DNA of 64,000 bases. Source: Tolypothrix brevis GSE-NOS-MK-07-07A (GTDB lineage Bacteria; Cyanobacteriota; Cyanobacteriia; Cyanobacteriales; Nostocaceae). The translations under genes and the position numbers were made by a program. The DNA lies in the NCBI GenBank assembly GCA_019358985.1, contig JAHHIJ010000018.1:1-64000 (forward strand). The letters are read 5' to 3'. The notes beneath the pieces were generated by a model, which worked only from the letters and a program-made list of their open reading frames with translations, did not search any database and was not told the origin of the DNA. Of this stretch, positions 50,751-59,561 are shown piece by piece (the stretch's first letter is position 1; each line of letters begins with the position of its first letter).

Positions 50751-53700
50751 TCAAGCTTCAAGATTTTCGACTTTGGCAATTTCCAACATTGTTTTCAAAA
50801 CCGAATCTGGATTTAAGCTGATTGAGTCAATACCTTGTTCAACTAAAAATTGAGCAAATTCTGGGTAATCGCTGGGTCCTTGTCCGCAAATGCCGATTTT
50901 GCGATTTTTCTTTTTTGCAGATGCGATCGCCATTTTAATCATTCGCTTTACTGCTTCACTTCGCTCATCAAATAACCGCGCTACTAACGCTGAATCTCGA
51001 TCTAATCCCAGTGTCAGTTGAGTTAAATCATTAGAACCTATTGAGAATCCGTCAAATACTTCGGCAAATTCTTCAGCCATAATTACATTACTTGGCAACT
51101 CACACATTACGTAAACTTGCAAGTTATTGACATTTTGTTCTAAACCATTTTTTGCCATTTCTGTCAATACCAAACGTCCTTCATCGGGAGTGCGACAAAA
51201 AGGAATCATCGGGATGACGTTAATTAAACCCATCTCTTCGCGTACTCGCTTAATCGCCTGACATTCTAAAGCAAAAGCTTCTTTATAGCCTTCATCATAG
51301 TAACGCGCTGCTCCTCGCCAACCAAGCATCGGGTTTTCTTCGTGCGGTTCAAACTGTCTTCCACCTAATAAATTGGCATATTCATTACTCTTGAAATCTG
51401 ACATCCGCACTATCACAGGTTTGGGATAAAATGCTGCGGCAATTCTTCCAATCCCTTGAGCTAATCTATCTACAAAATATTGCGGTTTATCGTCATAAAG
51501 TGCAGTGATTTCGTCAATTTTATCTTGAACACTTTTATCTTCTAACTTGTCAAAATAAATCAACGCCATCGGATGAATTTGAATTTGATTAGCAATAATA
51601 AACTCTGTCCGCGCTAAACCCACCCCATCATTAGGAATTGTAGATAAACTAAATGCTTGTTGAGGATTGCCCACATTCATTAAAATTTGGGTGCGAGTGC
51701 GGGGCAAGTTTTCTAATTGAATTTCGTTGACTTCAAAAGGCAATAAACCTTGATAAACTCGTCCTTCTTCTCCTTCTGCACAAGACACCGTAACCTCTTG
51801 ACCATTTTTCAATACTTGTGTTGCATTACCGCAGCCAACAATTGCCGGTAAATTCAATTCCCTCGCGATAATTGCCGAGTGACAATTACATACAATAACT
51901 GGCGTATATTTGCTTGTGAATACAACATAGTTATGATGTTCAGCAACTGTAATATTGTAAACATCACCATCTGTTTCTTCATCAACTAAAACCACTCGCT
52001 GCATACGTGTGTTTCCTGCAAGTAGTTCTTCAAACAAGCCTGTTTCCTGAAGCTGTTTATCTGAAATTAGTAAATTATTATCTCTTCTGAGTTTGATTTG
52101 ACCTGTAACATCGTCGCCAAAAAGTTGGTTAGTGGCAAAGAAGCGTGTTTGTATTGTTCTTTCGGTAACTTCTCCCTTTACTCGTTTAGTAAAGTTGAAT
52201 ATTTCTGTAATTTTTTCAACCAATTGTACATTAGATATTCCTCTATTTTTTGTTACTGAAGGAACAGTACCTATTTTCAAACAAGCCACTATGACAGCTT
52301 GCAATAAAAGGTTTTCGGAGATATATATATTAATGCAATTGTTGAAGTAACAGCCATTTCCATCTATCACTCCCGCAAGGAAATTGTAAGCAAATTCTAC
52401 CGAGTTGTTCAGCAGAATGTTAACAATATTTTGCTCTTTTTCATGTAATTCGTAGGCATTTTTTTTAGAGTATAGTCTGTAAGTTGTTGCTTGATCTACT
52501 ACTAACTGACCTCTAATATAACCAGAAGATGCATTTTTTAAAGAAGGAACAAAAGATTTATTGCAAACCGCATTCAAACATTGATTCATCGCAGCTATAA
52601 ATTGCTGCTTTTCCAAAGTATCTTTCTGTATAAACTGTACCTCCCCATGAGTGCGGCTTCTGTAAATTGAACCATCTGTAAAAATACCGCCTAATAAATA
52701 AGCTAACTCTATCTTTTCTTTTTCATTTTCTTGCAACTGCGGAACATGTTCTGCTACTACCACCATTTCCCTGTGTGCTAGTATCTCTTGAATTTCGGTT
52801 TTTACATATTCACCATCTCTAATATTAATCATCTTATGATCTGGAGTTAGGCGCAAACAGTTATCAGTAACTCTACCTGTTTGAGACACGCTAACACCAA
52901 TCATCTTTGATTGCCTTTTCATTGAGTCAATAATTGGTTGCCACTCTATTTTGCTTGTTTGTGGATTTAACGATAGAGTTAATAATCCTTCGTGACCTTG
53001 CTCATAAATATCCTGCAAGGTCATAAAACCTTTATTTGTTAAAACCTTTGTTTCTCCATCAAAACATGTGCGTCCACCAGAGTTAGTAATAATTGCACTA
53101 GCGCGTTTCATGATCGGTTCCCAATCGGGATCAGTTCTTTCTGTTACAAGAATTTCTCCGGCTTTAAATTCATGGATTTTATTAACATCTAAAATTAGGT
53201 GAACTTTACCTTGGCTAATAGCTTCACCGACAGCGCGACCGGTGATTAGGAGAGTGGGAGAGGGGGAGAGGGGGAGAGGGGGGGATGAGGGAGATGAGGG
53301 AGATGAGGGAGAAGGGGAAAATTCCTCCTTACCCCCTTGTCCCCCTGTCTCCTTGTCCCCTTGGGGAGCATCCACTAATTGATAACTCCGCAAGACATTC
53401 TGCGCTTTCTGAGATTGCACTGTTTCCGGACGCGCTTGCACAATAAATAATTCGTTGGTAATGCCATCTTTTGCCCATTCGATGTCCATCGGGGTGAATT
53501 TGCCGTGAACTTGGGAATAATGGTCTTCTATTAAACATGCCCAATTAGCTAGTTGTAAAATCTCGTCATCTGCAAGGGCAAATTGAGCTTTTTCGTTTGG
53601 AGAAGCTTGTATATTTTTGGTAAGTTTTGAGCCGTCATCGTAGACCATTTTTAATTCTTTACTACCCAATCTTTTATCGACGATTGGGCGGAAACCTGCT

Positions 53701-54476
53701 TTTAAAGTTGGTTTAAAAACTTGATATTCGTCGGGGTTAACTGTTCCTTGGACGACGTTTTCACCTAAGCCGTAAGCAGCTGTAATTATTGCTGCGTCTT
53801 TAAAGCCTGTTTCTGTGTCAATGGAGAACATCACCCCAGAGGTTGCTAAATCGGAGCGCACCATTTTTTGCACGCCCACGGCAAGGGCAATGTTAAAATG
53901 GTCAAATCCTTTGGTCTGGCGATAGGAAATAGCGCGATCGGTAAATAGGGAAGCAAAGCATTTATGACAAGCTGATAATACTCCTCGGATACCAGTAACG
54001 TTGAGATAAGTTTCTTGCTGTCCGGCAAAACTAGCATCGGGTAAGTCTTCAGCGGTAGCGCTAGAACGCACAGCTACATCGGTGTCTGCGTTGTAGCGAT
54101 CGCATAAAGTTTGATAAGCTTCAATAATCCCTTGCCGTAATTCTAGAGGAAATGGTGTGTGCAGCAATAGCGATCGCGCTTTTTTCGCAGACGAGCGTAA
54201 ATTTATTACATCCTCAACATCCAAGTCTTCAAGCACTTCTCGCAGCTTTTCTTCTAAAGATGCTGATTCGATGAAATACCGATATGCATAGGCAGTTGTC
54301 GCGAACCCGTTAGGAACGTTAACACCTTTGGGTGTGAGTTGTTGAATCATTTCTCCCAGTGAGGCATTTTTCCCACCAACTAGAGGAATGTCAGCAATCC
54401 CGACTTCATCAAACCAGAGAATGAGCGATCGCTCTTTTGCTGAAACAGATAAAGTATTTTTAGATACTGCGTTCAT
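50751..54476 (-). CDS. ppsA: Phosphoenolpyruvate synthase interrupted by an intein
   Basis: 1241 residues as translated. The N-extein (1-470) is the ATP-binding domain (VGGKNASLGEMI, VAVRSSATAEDLPDASFAGQ, FIVQARPETV) plus most of the swivelling His domain. It breaks in NSGGRT, just before the phospho-acceptor Cys-His. Residues 471-864 are a LAGLIDADG intein. The C-extein (865-1241) resumes CHSAIIARELNLPAIVGCG and carries the PEP/pyruvate barrel (IGRIAAAFYPKPVIVRMSDF, VMCELPSNVIMAEEFA, IGICGQGPSDYPEFAQFLVE). Exteins together are 847 residues, slightly longer than usual because of a Pro/Ser low-complexity insert (about residues 370-408). The enzyme makes PEP from pyruvate and ATP. Without splicing it lacks a contiguous active site. 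It is transcribed alone. Confidence 0.9.
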   Translation of the reverse strand: MNAVSKNTLSVSAKERSLILWFDEVGIADIPLVGGKNASLGEMIQQLTPKGVNVPNGFATTAYAYRYFIESASLEEKLREVLEDLDVEDVINLRSSAKKARSLLLHTPFPLELRQGIIEAYQTLCDRYNADTDVAVRSSATAEDLPDASFAGQQETYLNVTGIRGVLSACHKCFASLFTDRAISYRQTKGFDHFNIALAVGVQKMVRSDLATSGVMFSIDTETGFKDAAIITAAYGLGENVVQGTVNPDEYQVFKPTLKAGFRPIVDKRLGSKELKMVYDDGSKLTKNIQASPNEKAQFALADDEILQLANWACLIEDHYSQVHGKFTPMDIEWAKDGITNELFIVQARPETVQSQKAQNVLRSYQLVDAPQGDKETGGQGGKEEFSPSPSSPSSPSSPPLPLSPSPTLLITGRAVGEAISQGKVHLILDVNKIHEFKAGEILVTERTDPDWEPIMKRASAIITNSGGRTCFDGETKVLTNKGFMTLQDIYEQGHEGLLTLSLNPQTSKIEWQPIIDSMKRQSKMIGVSVSQTGRVTDNCLRLTPDHKMINIRDGEYVKTEIQEILAHREMVVVAEHVPQLQENEKEKIELAYLLGGIFTDGSIYRSRTHGEVQFIQKDTLEKQQFIAAMNQCLNAVCNKSFVPSLKNASSGYIRGQLVVDQATTYRLYSKKNAYELHEKEQNIVNILLNNSVEFAYNFLAGVIDGNGCYFNNCINIYISENLLLQAVIVACLKIGTVPSVTKNRGISNVQLVEKITEIFNFTKRVKGEVTERTIQTRFFATNQLFGDDVTGQIKLRRDNNLLISDKQLQETGLFEELLAGNTRMQRVVLVDEETDGDVYNITVAEHHNYVVFTSKYTPVIVCNCHSAIIARELNLPAIVGCGNATQVLKNGQEVTVSCAEGEEGRVYQGLLPFEVNEIQLENLPRTRTQILMNVGNPQQAFSLSTIPNDGVGLARTEFIIANQIQIHPMALIYFDKLEDKSVQDKIDEITALYDDKPQYFVDRLAQGIGRIAAAFYPKPVIVRMSDFKSNEYANLLGGRQFEPHEENPMLGWRGAARYYDEGYKEAFALECQAIKRVREEMGLINVIPMIPFCRTPDEGRLVLTEMAKNGLEQNVNNLQVYVMCELPSNVIMAEEFAEVFDGFSIGSNDLTQLTLGLDRDSALVARLFDERSEAVKRMIKMAIASAKKKNRKIGICGQGPSDYPEFAQFLVEQGIDSISLNPDSVLKTMLEIAKVENLEA
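51885..53066 (-). other. 394-residue LAGLIDADG intein in PEP synthase
   Basis: Intein numbering: Cys1 starts block A (CFDGETKVLTNKGF). Block B has the TPDH motif (Thr74-His77). The homing endonuclease motifs are LLGGIFTDG (124-132) and LAGVIDGNG (230-238). Block F is DVYNITVAEHHNYVVF (about 368-383). Block G ends VIVCN (390-394), followed by extein Cys. So nucleophiles Cys1, Asn394 and Cys+1 are all present. Two departures: the penultimate residue is Cys where His is usual, and the second endonuclease motif has Asn237 where the catalytic Asp belongs. Splicing is likely but may be slow. PEP synthase inteins are known from archaea (established knowledge). Confidence 0.92.
53251..53367. repeat. 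G-rich low-complexity tract in ppsA
   Basis: Repeats of GGGGGAGA, GGGAGATGA and GGGGGACAA encode GDKETGGQGGKEE and a SPSSPSSPSSPP run in the linker between the ATP-binding and His domains. It resembles the tract in tamB (47199-47302) and the intergenic tracts near 5957 and 54533. Confidence 0.7.
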
Positions 54477-55092
54477 GAGTATTTCCTCTTAAATCTATTT
54501 TTCGGTCAAGAGTGCGCTCTAATTCTTTATCGGGGAGGGGGAAAGGGTAAAGGAAAAAAGGGTAAAGGGAAGAAGTCGTTTAAAACACACATAGGGGAGG
54601 GGGAAAGGGCAAAGGAAAAAACACCCATCCAATTTCTTCCCCTTTACCCCTTCCCCCTCTTCATGAATTTGGCTAACTACTCTAAATTTTAATCTACTTC
54701 AGATTTAATGCAGTTTCACTATCCCTTTTCGCTAAAATATGGAATTTGTATTGGGTTCTCTTCTCAACAAATCGTCGATTTATCCAAGAATCACAAATAT
54801 AAAGCTATGTCAAATGTCTGAAAATATTAGCTATTAGCCAGTTAATTATATAACTTGATTATGTCATACATCTATGTTTCTCTTGGCAGACAGCGGCGGT
54901 TAGATTAATAAATCAAATTGAAATGTTTATTAAACTTAAAATAATTCTACCAATTAATCAAAAATTTTTTGGTAGGAATGTTACTTACCTGTGTACTATA
55001 GTTCCTAGTTGTGTTTCAGCATTACAGATACCTACTAATTATTTCAGTGACACTCACTTATCACTCATTAGCCATTTAAGGAGGAAGCAATC
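54477..55092. other. Long divergent promoter region with purine-rich repeats
   Basis: 616 bases between ppsA and the TerB-like gene. Two G/A-rich tracts start with GGGGAGGGGGAAAGGG (about 54533 and 54594), with a C/T-rich stretch at 54638-54660. The remaining 430 bases are AT-rich with no repeat-family element. A strong AAGGAGG precedes the ATG at 55093. Confidence 0.4.
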
Positions 55093-56142
55093 ATGGGCAA
55101 GTACGACAACATTTTTAACTCGCAACAGAAATCAGAACGAGCATTGACTCCAGAAGAGGCAGTAGCAGCGATCGCCGTTGTCACCGCAGCGGCTGATTCT
55201 TCTCTCAAAAATGTGGATGCAGAAACTATAGCCATGATCCTCTGGGAATTTGAGGTATTCGAGGAATACTCAGAAGACCAAATATCAGAAATTGTCGATA
55301 GACTAATGGGGATTGGTGAGGACGAAGGTTTGGGAACGTTATTTAATACCGCGAATGATTCTCTTTCAGATGAATTAATACTAGATGCTTTTGCTGCCGG
55401 CGTGTTGATGCTTATAGATGAAGAAGAACTAATTATTCCTCAAGAAAAAACGCCTTTGTTGAAAAAGTTACAGCAAGCTTTGGATCTTGAAGAGGAAGAA
55501 GCGCAGGAAATTATACAGGAGGTAATCGCTGCTTATGAAGAAGCAGAAAATGAAGAATATGAAGACGAAGACGAAGACGAAACAGTAGTAGACGCTAGCC
55601 TCCAAGTTTATGAATCACCTTTGGGTAATTTTAGTGTCTCAATTCCAGTTGACTCGCAACAAGGTGGTAGAATTCAAAGTCAAGAAGGAGTAGTTGGTTT
55701 TTCTGATGACTATGGTACTTTGTTGAGAATTGATTATTATGCTTTAACTCCCGAAGAGGAGGAAGAAATTGAGTCTATGGGACTGGAAAAATATCTGCAA
55801 TCAGTTCTAATAGATAAGTATGTACCTCAAGCAATTTCTGCTAGTTTACCAGATGCTAAGGTGGAACATAATGAATATTTAGAAGACACAATGGATGGGG
55901 CTTACTTTGCCTTAGTTAATATGCCCAAAGGTTCAACGATTTCTAAGCAAGAAAATAATGGAACCCCTACCAGTATGGATGCGTACCGAGGTCTTTTGTC
56001 ATTTTTTAATGGTGAATTTTTGTATATAGTCAGCAGTCAACGTGGCATTTTGCCAGATGAAAATCGCCATTCTCTAGAAGAACAAACAGATGAAATTAGG
56101 CAGAATATTTTGGCGTTTGTTGATACGATAGAGTTCAGTTAG
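55093..56142 (+). CDS. TerB-like domain protein with acidic linker
   Basis: 349 residues. The N-terminal 140 are helical (TPEEAVAAIAVVTAAADSSL, then AETIAMILWEFEVFEE and DRLMGIGEDEGLGTLFN) and read like a tellurite-resistance TerB/DjlA-type helical domain of the kind found in stress proteins. An acidic linker (EAENEEYEDEDEDETV) follows. The C-terminal 190 residues are a beta-rich domain (LQVYESPLGNFSVSIPVDSQ, SSQRGILPDENRH) of unknown type. There is no signal peptide or membrane span. The strong AAGGAGG site suggests good translation. The stress link is family knowledge and is not shown here. Confidence 0.55.
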   Translation: MGKYDNIFNSQQKSERALTPEEAVAAIAVVTAAADSSLKNVDAETIAMILWEFEVFEEYSEDQISEIVDRLMGIGEDEGLGTLFNTANDSLSDELILDAFAAGVLMLIDEEELIIPQEKTPLLKKLQQALDLEEEEAQEIIQEVIAAYEEAENEEYEDEDEDETVVDASLQVYESPLGNFSVSIPVDSQQGGRIQSQEGVVGFSDDYGTLLRIDYYALTPEEEEEIESMGLEKYLQSVLIDKYVPQAISASLPDAKVEHNEYLEDTMDGAYFALVNMPKGSTISKQENNGTPTSMDAYRGLLSFFNGEFLYIVSSQRGILPDENRHSLEEQTDEIRQNILAFVDTIEFS

Positions 56143-56317
56143 TTTGAAAATAGGGGCTAGGGACTGGTTGTACTGGGGATTAGGGAGTAAAAAGAGAATT
56201 ATTACCATTGCCCCACACTTCCATACTCCTACACCCCTGTATTTTTTGGAAGGCGATCGCATATCTTAACCGTTTTCTCATTTTCTATATTCATCGCCAC
56301 AATTGCCGATAATTGGA

Positions 56318-56650
56318 TTAACGCCAGTTGTTTTCTGCTTGTTCGAGAACGTATGTAGCTACATCTTGAATTTGTTGTTCAGTTAAGCGTTCTTTGTAAG
56401 CCGACATATTGTTTTTGCCGTTAGTTATAATGGATGCGATCGCCTCTATTGAATCCATATTGTTTTTCTTCAGCGCTTTCATTTTCAAGTTCTTACCCCG
56501 TCTGATAATATTGCTACCATTAATATGGCAACCAGCGCAATGAACACTAAAAATTTGTGTGCCGTTAATTGTATCGTCGGCTAAGGCAGGAGATATTAAA
56601 TTAATATTTACTAATAATATTAGTAATATTATTTTCACTAGCTTTTTCAT
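56318..56650 (-). CDS. Cytochrome c6-like c-type cytochrome
   Basis: 110 residues. A signal peptide (LVKIILLILLVNINLISPAL then ADD) is followed by the haem-binding CAGCH (residues 38-42) with axial His42. The probable second axial ligand is Met82 in NGKNNMSAYKERL. The VHCAGCHINGSNIIRRGKNL run and the C-terminal QQIQDVATYVLEQAENNW fit the c6 family, closest in feel to the c6B/c6C-type variants rather than the main photosynthetic PetJ. It is a lumenal or periplasmic electron carrier. The gene stands alone, with about 70 bases to the next gene upstream. Confidence 0.75.
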   Translation of the reverse strand: MKKLVKIILLILLVNINLISPALADDTINGTQIFSVHCAGCHINGSNIIRRGKNLKMKALKKNNMDSIEAIASIITNGKNNMSAYKERLTEQQIQDVATYVLEQAENNWR

Positions 56651-56719
56651 TTTTATAGCCCTTGAAATATCAGATAGAAATCCTGTCCTATTTTCGCAGT
56701 TTGCTCATCATTACCACTT

Positions 56720-56944
56720 TTAAAATGACTCAAAGTAAGCTGTAAATCCAGCTAAACTTGCACATTCATCATAAAAAGCTTCAACGTCGCTGACATCCTT
56801 AATTTTATATTCCATAATCCGCGTACCATCAGGCATTCTCTTAGAAGAAATACAATCGCCTTGATACTTATCTGTCATTGTCTTAAATTCAACACCAGAG
56901 TGTTTCCAAGCATCACTCGAACAAGTAACTTTTAGTAACCACAT
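56720..56944 (-). CDS. Small hypothetical protein
   Basis: 74 residues, soluble, with a beta-alpha-like pattern (WLLKVTCSSDAWKHSGVEFK, then TRIMEYKIKDVSDVEAFYDE) and two or three cysteines. I do not recognise a family. The start ATG and stop are clean and codon use matches the neighbours. It lies just upstream of the cytochrome gene on the same strand (69 bases), so co-transcription is possible. Confidence 0.45.
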   Translation of the reverse strand: MWLLKVTCSSDAWKHSGVEFKTMTDKYQGDCISSKRMPDGTRIMEYKIKDVSDVEAFYDECASLAGFTAYFESF

Positions 56945-57143
56945 AATTTACTTTTCTTTACTAGTAGGTAGATAATAATTATCTCACGAAGTGTAACGTC
57001 ACACAAGAGCCGGAAATTTTTAATATTTTTCTACCTAAAGGAAGTGCCAAACTCAAAAATACTGCGCCACAATGTATATATGCAAGATCATGCCTAAAAA
57101 TTTTAACTTTTAGAGATCCAAATTATCTACAGAGAAATTGACC

Positions 57144-57929
57144 ATGCCTAACAATATCAAAGAACAAATTACAACCGACATCAAACAAGCTAAAGAAGCG
57201 GGACAAGTTAGAAGCGATCGCATTCGAGAAATTGTCAAAGCCGCAGTTTCTCAAGTCACTTCCGAGTTTAAAGAAGGTTCCACAGAACTTCGCACAATTG
57301 TCAGAGAAGCTGTTTCTAGCGTCATCGAAAACTTACAAGAAAAAGGTGGTGAACTCAAAGAAGAAGTTACAGCCTCAATTGAAGGAGCGCTGGAAGCTAT
57401 TAATAGCAAAAGACATGAAGCCATTGCTAAAACTCAAGCAGAAATGAAGCAACTCCAGGCAAAATTGGATAACGAAGAAGAACAACTTCAGCAAGAAATC
57501 GATGGCATTTTAACAGATGTTGAAGAAACGGGCAAAGATAATGCTCATACCAAAACTGTTGTTGATTCGGCTGTAAACACGATCAAAAACAGTGATGAAG
57601 CTGCATTATTAAAGAAACGTTACGCTCAACTGCAAGCCCAGCTAGCCATTGTCAGAGCTAACTTGGCTGCACGCTACGGTGGACGCAGTGAAGAAGTTAA
57701 AGGCTATCTAGATGAGGCTAAGACTTGGTATGATAAAGCTCGTCCGCAAGCGGAAACAGTAGCAGCACAGGTAGCACAACAGCGATCGCAGTTAGAAGAT
57801 AAACTTGGTGAAGCTGGCTCAGAAATCGCTAAAAAAGAACGTCAAGTAAAACTAATTTTGCGGGAGTTGCTATCAACAGCGGTTAATTCTTTTAAAGAAA
57901 GAGAACATTCTGATAAATCTCACAAATAG
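57144..57929 (+). CDS. Long helical coiled-coil protein of unknown function
   Basis: 261 residues from the ATG at 57144; the frame opens at a TTG six bases earlier. Nearly the whole sequence is charged, Ala/Glu/Lys/Gln-rich helix with repeating patterns (KEQITTDIKQAKEAGQVRSD, VREAVSSVIENLQEKGGELK, AEMKQLQAKLDNEEEQLQQE). No membrane span or enzyme motif appears. It resembles apolipoprotein- or LEA-like amphipathic helix proteins from stress-tolerant cyanobacteria. That is a resemblance only. A MITE follows its 3' end. It appears monocistronic. Confidence 0.55.
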   Translation: MPNNIKEQITTDIKQAKEAGQVRSDRIREIVKAAVSQVTSEFKEGSTELRTIVREAVSSVIENLQEKGGELKEEVTASIEGALEAINSKRHEAIAKTQAEMKQLQAKLDNEEEQLQQEIDGILTDVEETGKDNAHTKTVVDSAVNTIKNSDEAALLKKRYAQLQAQLAIVRANLAARYGGRSEEVKGYLDEAKTWYDKARPQAETVAAQVAQQRSQLEDKLGEAGSEIAKKERQVKLILRELLSTAVNSFKEREHSDKSHK

Positions 57930-58027
57930 AACACCTACCCTTACAGAGTAGGCTTTTAGATATTAAGTCCGCGTAGGCGGACTTTGTTTTTGTAGTCGCG
58001 ACTTCAGTCGTCGGCTTTTTTGCAAAA

Positions 58028-58126
58028 TACAGCAGCCTATCGCTCTAATCAAATACACGGAGAGACGTAGCACTGCTACGTCTCTACAAAATTTTGGGTT
58101 TTATATATTTCCTGAAATCTGCTTTA
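58028..58126. repeat. ACAGCAG-type MITE with GTAGCA core
   Basis: It starts TACAGCAGCCTATCGCTC, carries GAGAGACGTAGCA/TGCTACGTCTCTAC and ends CCTGAAATCTGCTTTA. Upstream (57963-58019) lie two small hairpins, GTCCGCGTAGGCGGAC and CGACTTCAGTCGTCG, of the kind found inside the ATACCA-type MITE. Confidence 0.6.
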
Positions 58127-58216
58127 TATAACAGTTAAAAGGGCGAACTTAATATTAAGTCCACCCTAATTTCTTTCCTTGTTAAGAGAGAAGATTCATC
58201 CAGGGTAAAAACTTTA

Positions 58217-58405
58217 CTAAATCGGTTCCTGTCTATCTAAAGCTTCTTCACGTTTAGCGATGACCCAAACTGCATGAATACTACCGGGAACCCAACCTAG
58301 AAAGGTTAGCAAAACATTGATTAGCAAAGTTGGACCAACACCAACTGTTAAGAAAACGCCTAATGGAGGCACAAGAATACCAAGAAGAAAACGAATTAAT
58401 TTCAT
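58217..58405 (-). CDS. YqaE/Pmp3 family membrane protein
   Basis: 62 residues with two hydrophobic helices (LIRFLLGILVPPLGVFLTVG and LLINVLLTFLGWVPGSIHAV), the standard Pmp3/YqaE form. Proteins of this family help keep membrane potential under salt and cold stress in yeast and plants (family knowledge). The conserved PP-G-V-F and LGWVPGxIHA motifs are present. The gene is small and complete, on the same strand as the holin-like gene upstream (about 160 bases apart). Confidence 0.85.
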   Translation of the reverse strand: MKLIRFLLGILVPPLGVFLTVGVGPTLLINVLLTFLGWVPGSIHAVWVIAKREEALDRQEPI

Positions 58406-58561
58406 GGGATTGCTACTATTTCAAGTTTATTTACATTTTTTTGGAGTTTACCGAATTATCAACTCCATCTCAGGAATTATCTTAATTCGGAAGTTTTATT
58501 TATGCCTTCATATTTGGGGTAGAGACATAATGGCAAGTAACGTCTCTACTCCGACATACAC

Positions 58562-58963
58562 TTAGCTTGAAGGCAATTCGCCTTGGGTTTTAACATCACC
58601 ACTATTCAAAGCAAGATTTTTCTCGGCAAAGTATTTGCTAATGAAAGTGTTAGCGAAAGATAAAACAACTGGACCGAGAATAAAACCAATAATTCCGTGA
58701 ACACTAAACCCAGGAGCCAAAAATGCTGCTAATGTAAAACACACACCGTTTACAATTAGAGAGAATGCTCCAAAGCTTAAGAAGTTAAGCGGTAAAGATA
58801 AGGCAGACAGAACTGGCTTAACTGAACCATTAATTAAGCCAATTACTAAAGCAGCAATTAAAGCAGCTGGAAAGTTAGCTATATCAACACCCGGCACAAC
58901 TAAATCAACAATTAGCAGGCTTAAAGCTGTAGCTAGCGTTATAAAAAAGGTTCCCAACAACAT
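58562..58963 (-). CDS. Phage holin family (4-TM) membrane protein
   Basis: 133 residues with four hydrophobic spans (for example FFITLATALSLLIVDLVVPG and PAALIAALVIGLINGSVKPV). The VKPVLxxLSLPLNxLSFG stretch and FxLVNGVxFTLAA-like text are typical of the bacterial 'phage holin family protein' group, which is widespread in non-phage contexts. A role in membrane permeability is guessed from the name only. The last 20 residues are polar. No phage genes are nearby. Confidence 0.75.
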   Translation of the reverse strand: MLLGTFFITLATALSLLIVDLVVPGVDIANFPAALIAALVIGLINGSVKPVLSALSLPLNFLSFGAFSLIVNGVCFTLAAFLAPGFSVHGIIGFILGPVVLSFANTFISKYFAEKNLALNSGDVKTQGELPSS

Positions 58964-59030
58964 TTTTTTTCACCTAACAACCAAAGATTGTTTCAACGTT
59001 CTGAAACCATCTTCGACTAAAGGCTTAGGT

Positions 59031-59270
59031 TTAAACCTCCCTAAGAAGGTAGATTTTCTTTATGCCATTTGGCTGATATTTAAAAAAATTAAGCAAGTCG
59101 GTAGAATTAAAGTTAGCCTTCTGAAAGGGCGTTATGTGCAGCCTCACATAGAATTGGTATGAGGTATCAAATGCTCGAAAAAATAATCGATATCTTTGCG
59201 GTAAATCCATATTTCCACAGACCCATAAAGGCATTAAATCCTCTCCCCATGTCAAAATCACCAAAGGCAC
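59031..59270 (-). pseudogene. Gene fragment disrupted by a MITE end
   Basis: The first 30-odd residues (LVILTWGEDLMPLWVCGNMD, LPQRYRLFF) look like real protein. From residue about 36 on, the frame runs through CCTCACATAGAATTGGTATG (about 59141-59160), the right end of the ATACCA-type MITE. So an older gene has been cut by a repeat, and the remaining frame is accidental. I cannot name the original protein. Confidence 0.3.
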
Positions 59271-59330
59271 AGTATTAAATTTAACTGGTAATCATATATT
59301 TAACTTTTTGTTACATACTTAGAAATTTCC

Positions 59331-59541
59331 ATGCCGACTTACTTAGCGATGTATGATACTTATGCTGGTGTCATCAACGATTTAACCAATTTGCCACCTC
59401 ATATGCCTTCTTTGCCGTAGCCGTTCATTGGTGCATCGGTAAAAGTAGCGCAACTTTATCAAATTTATTTCCCAGCCAAAAAGCTTTTTTTGAGGGGTCT
59501 ATTGCTTAAACTTTTGTCAGTCAACCAGCTTGTTTACCTGT
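59331..59541 (+). pseudogene. Decayed N-terminal fragment of a vanadium haloperoxidase/PAP2-type protein
   Basis: A 29-codon frame (LAMYDTYAGVINDLTNLPPH then MPSLP) ends at a TAG at 59418. The same frame continues after the stop as PFIGASVKVAQLYQIYFPAK. Together these resemble the start of bacterial vanadium-dependent haloperoxidase-like proteins (AMxDAYAGVxN...LPPYLP...GASVDAAVA). No downstream domain follows; the tnpB element begins at about 59560. The likeness is from memory and short. Confidence 0.4.
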
Positions 59542-59561
59542 AGAATTGAGGAAGTGACATG

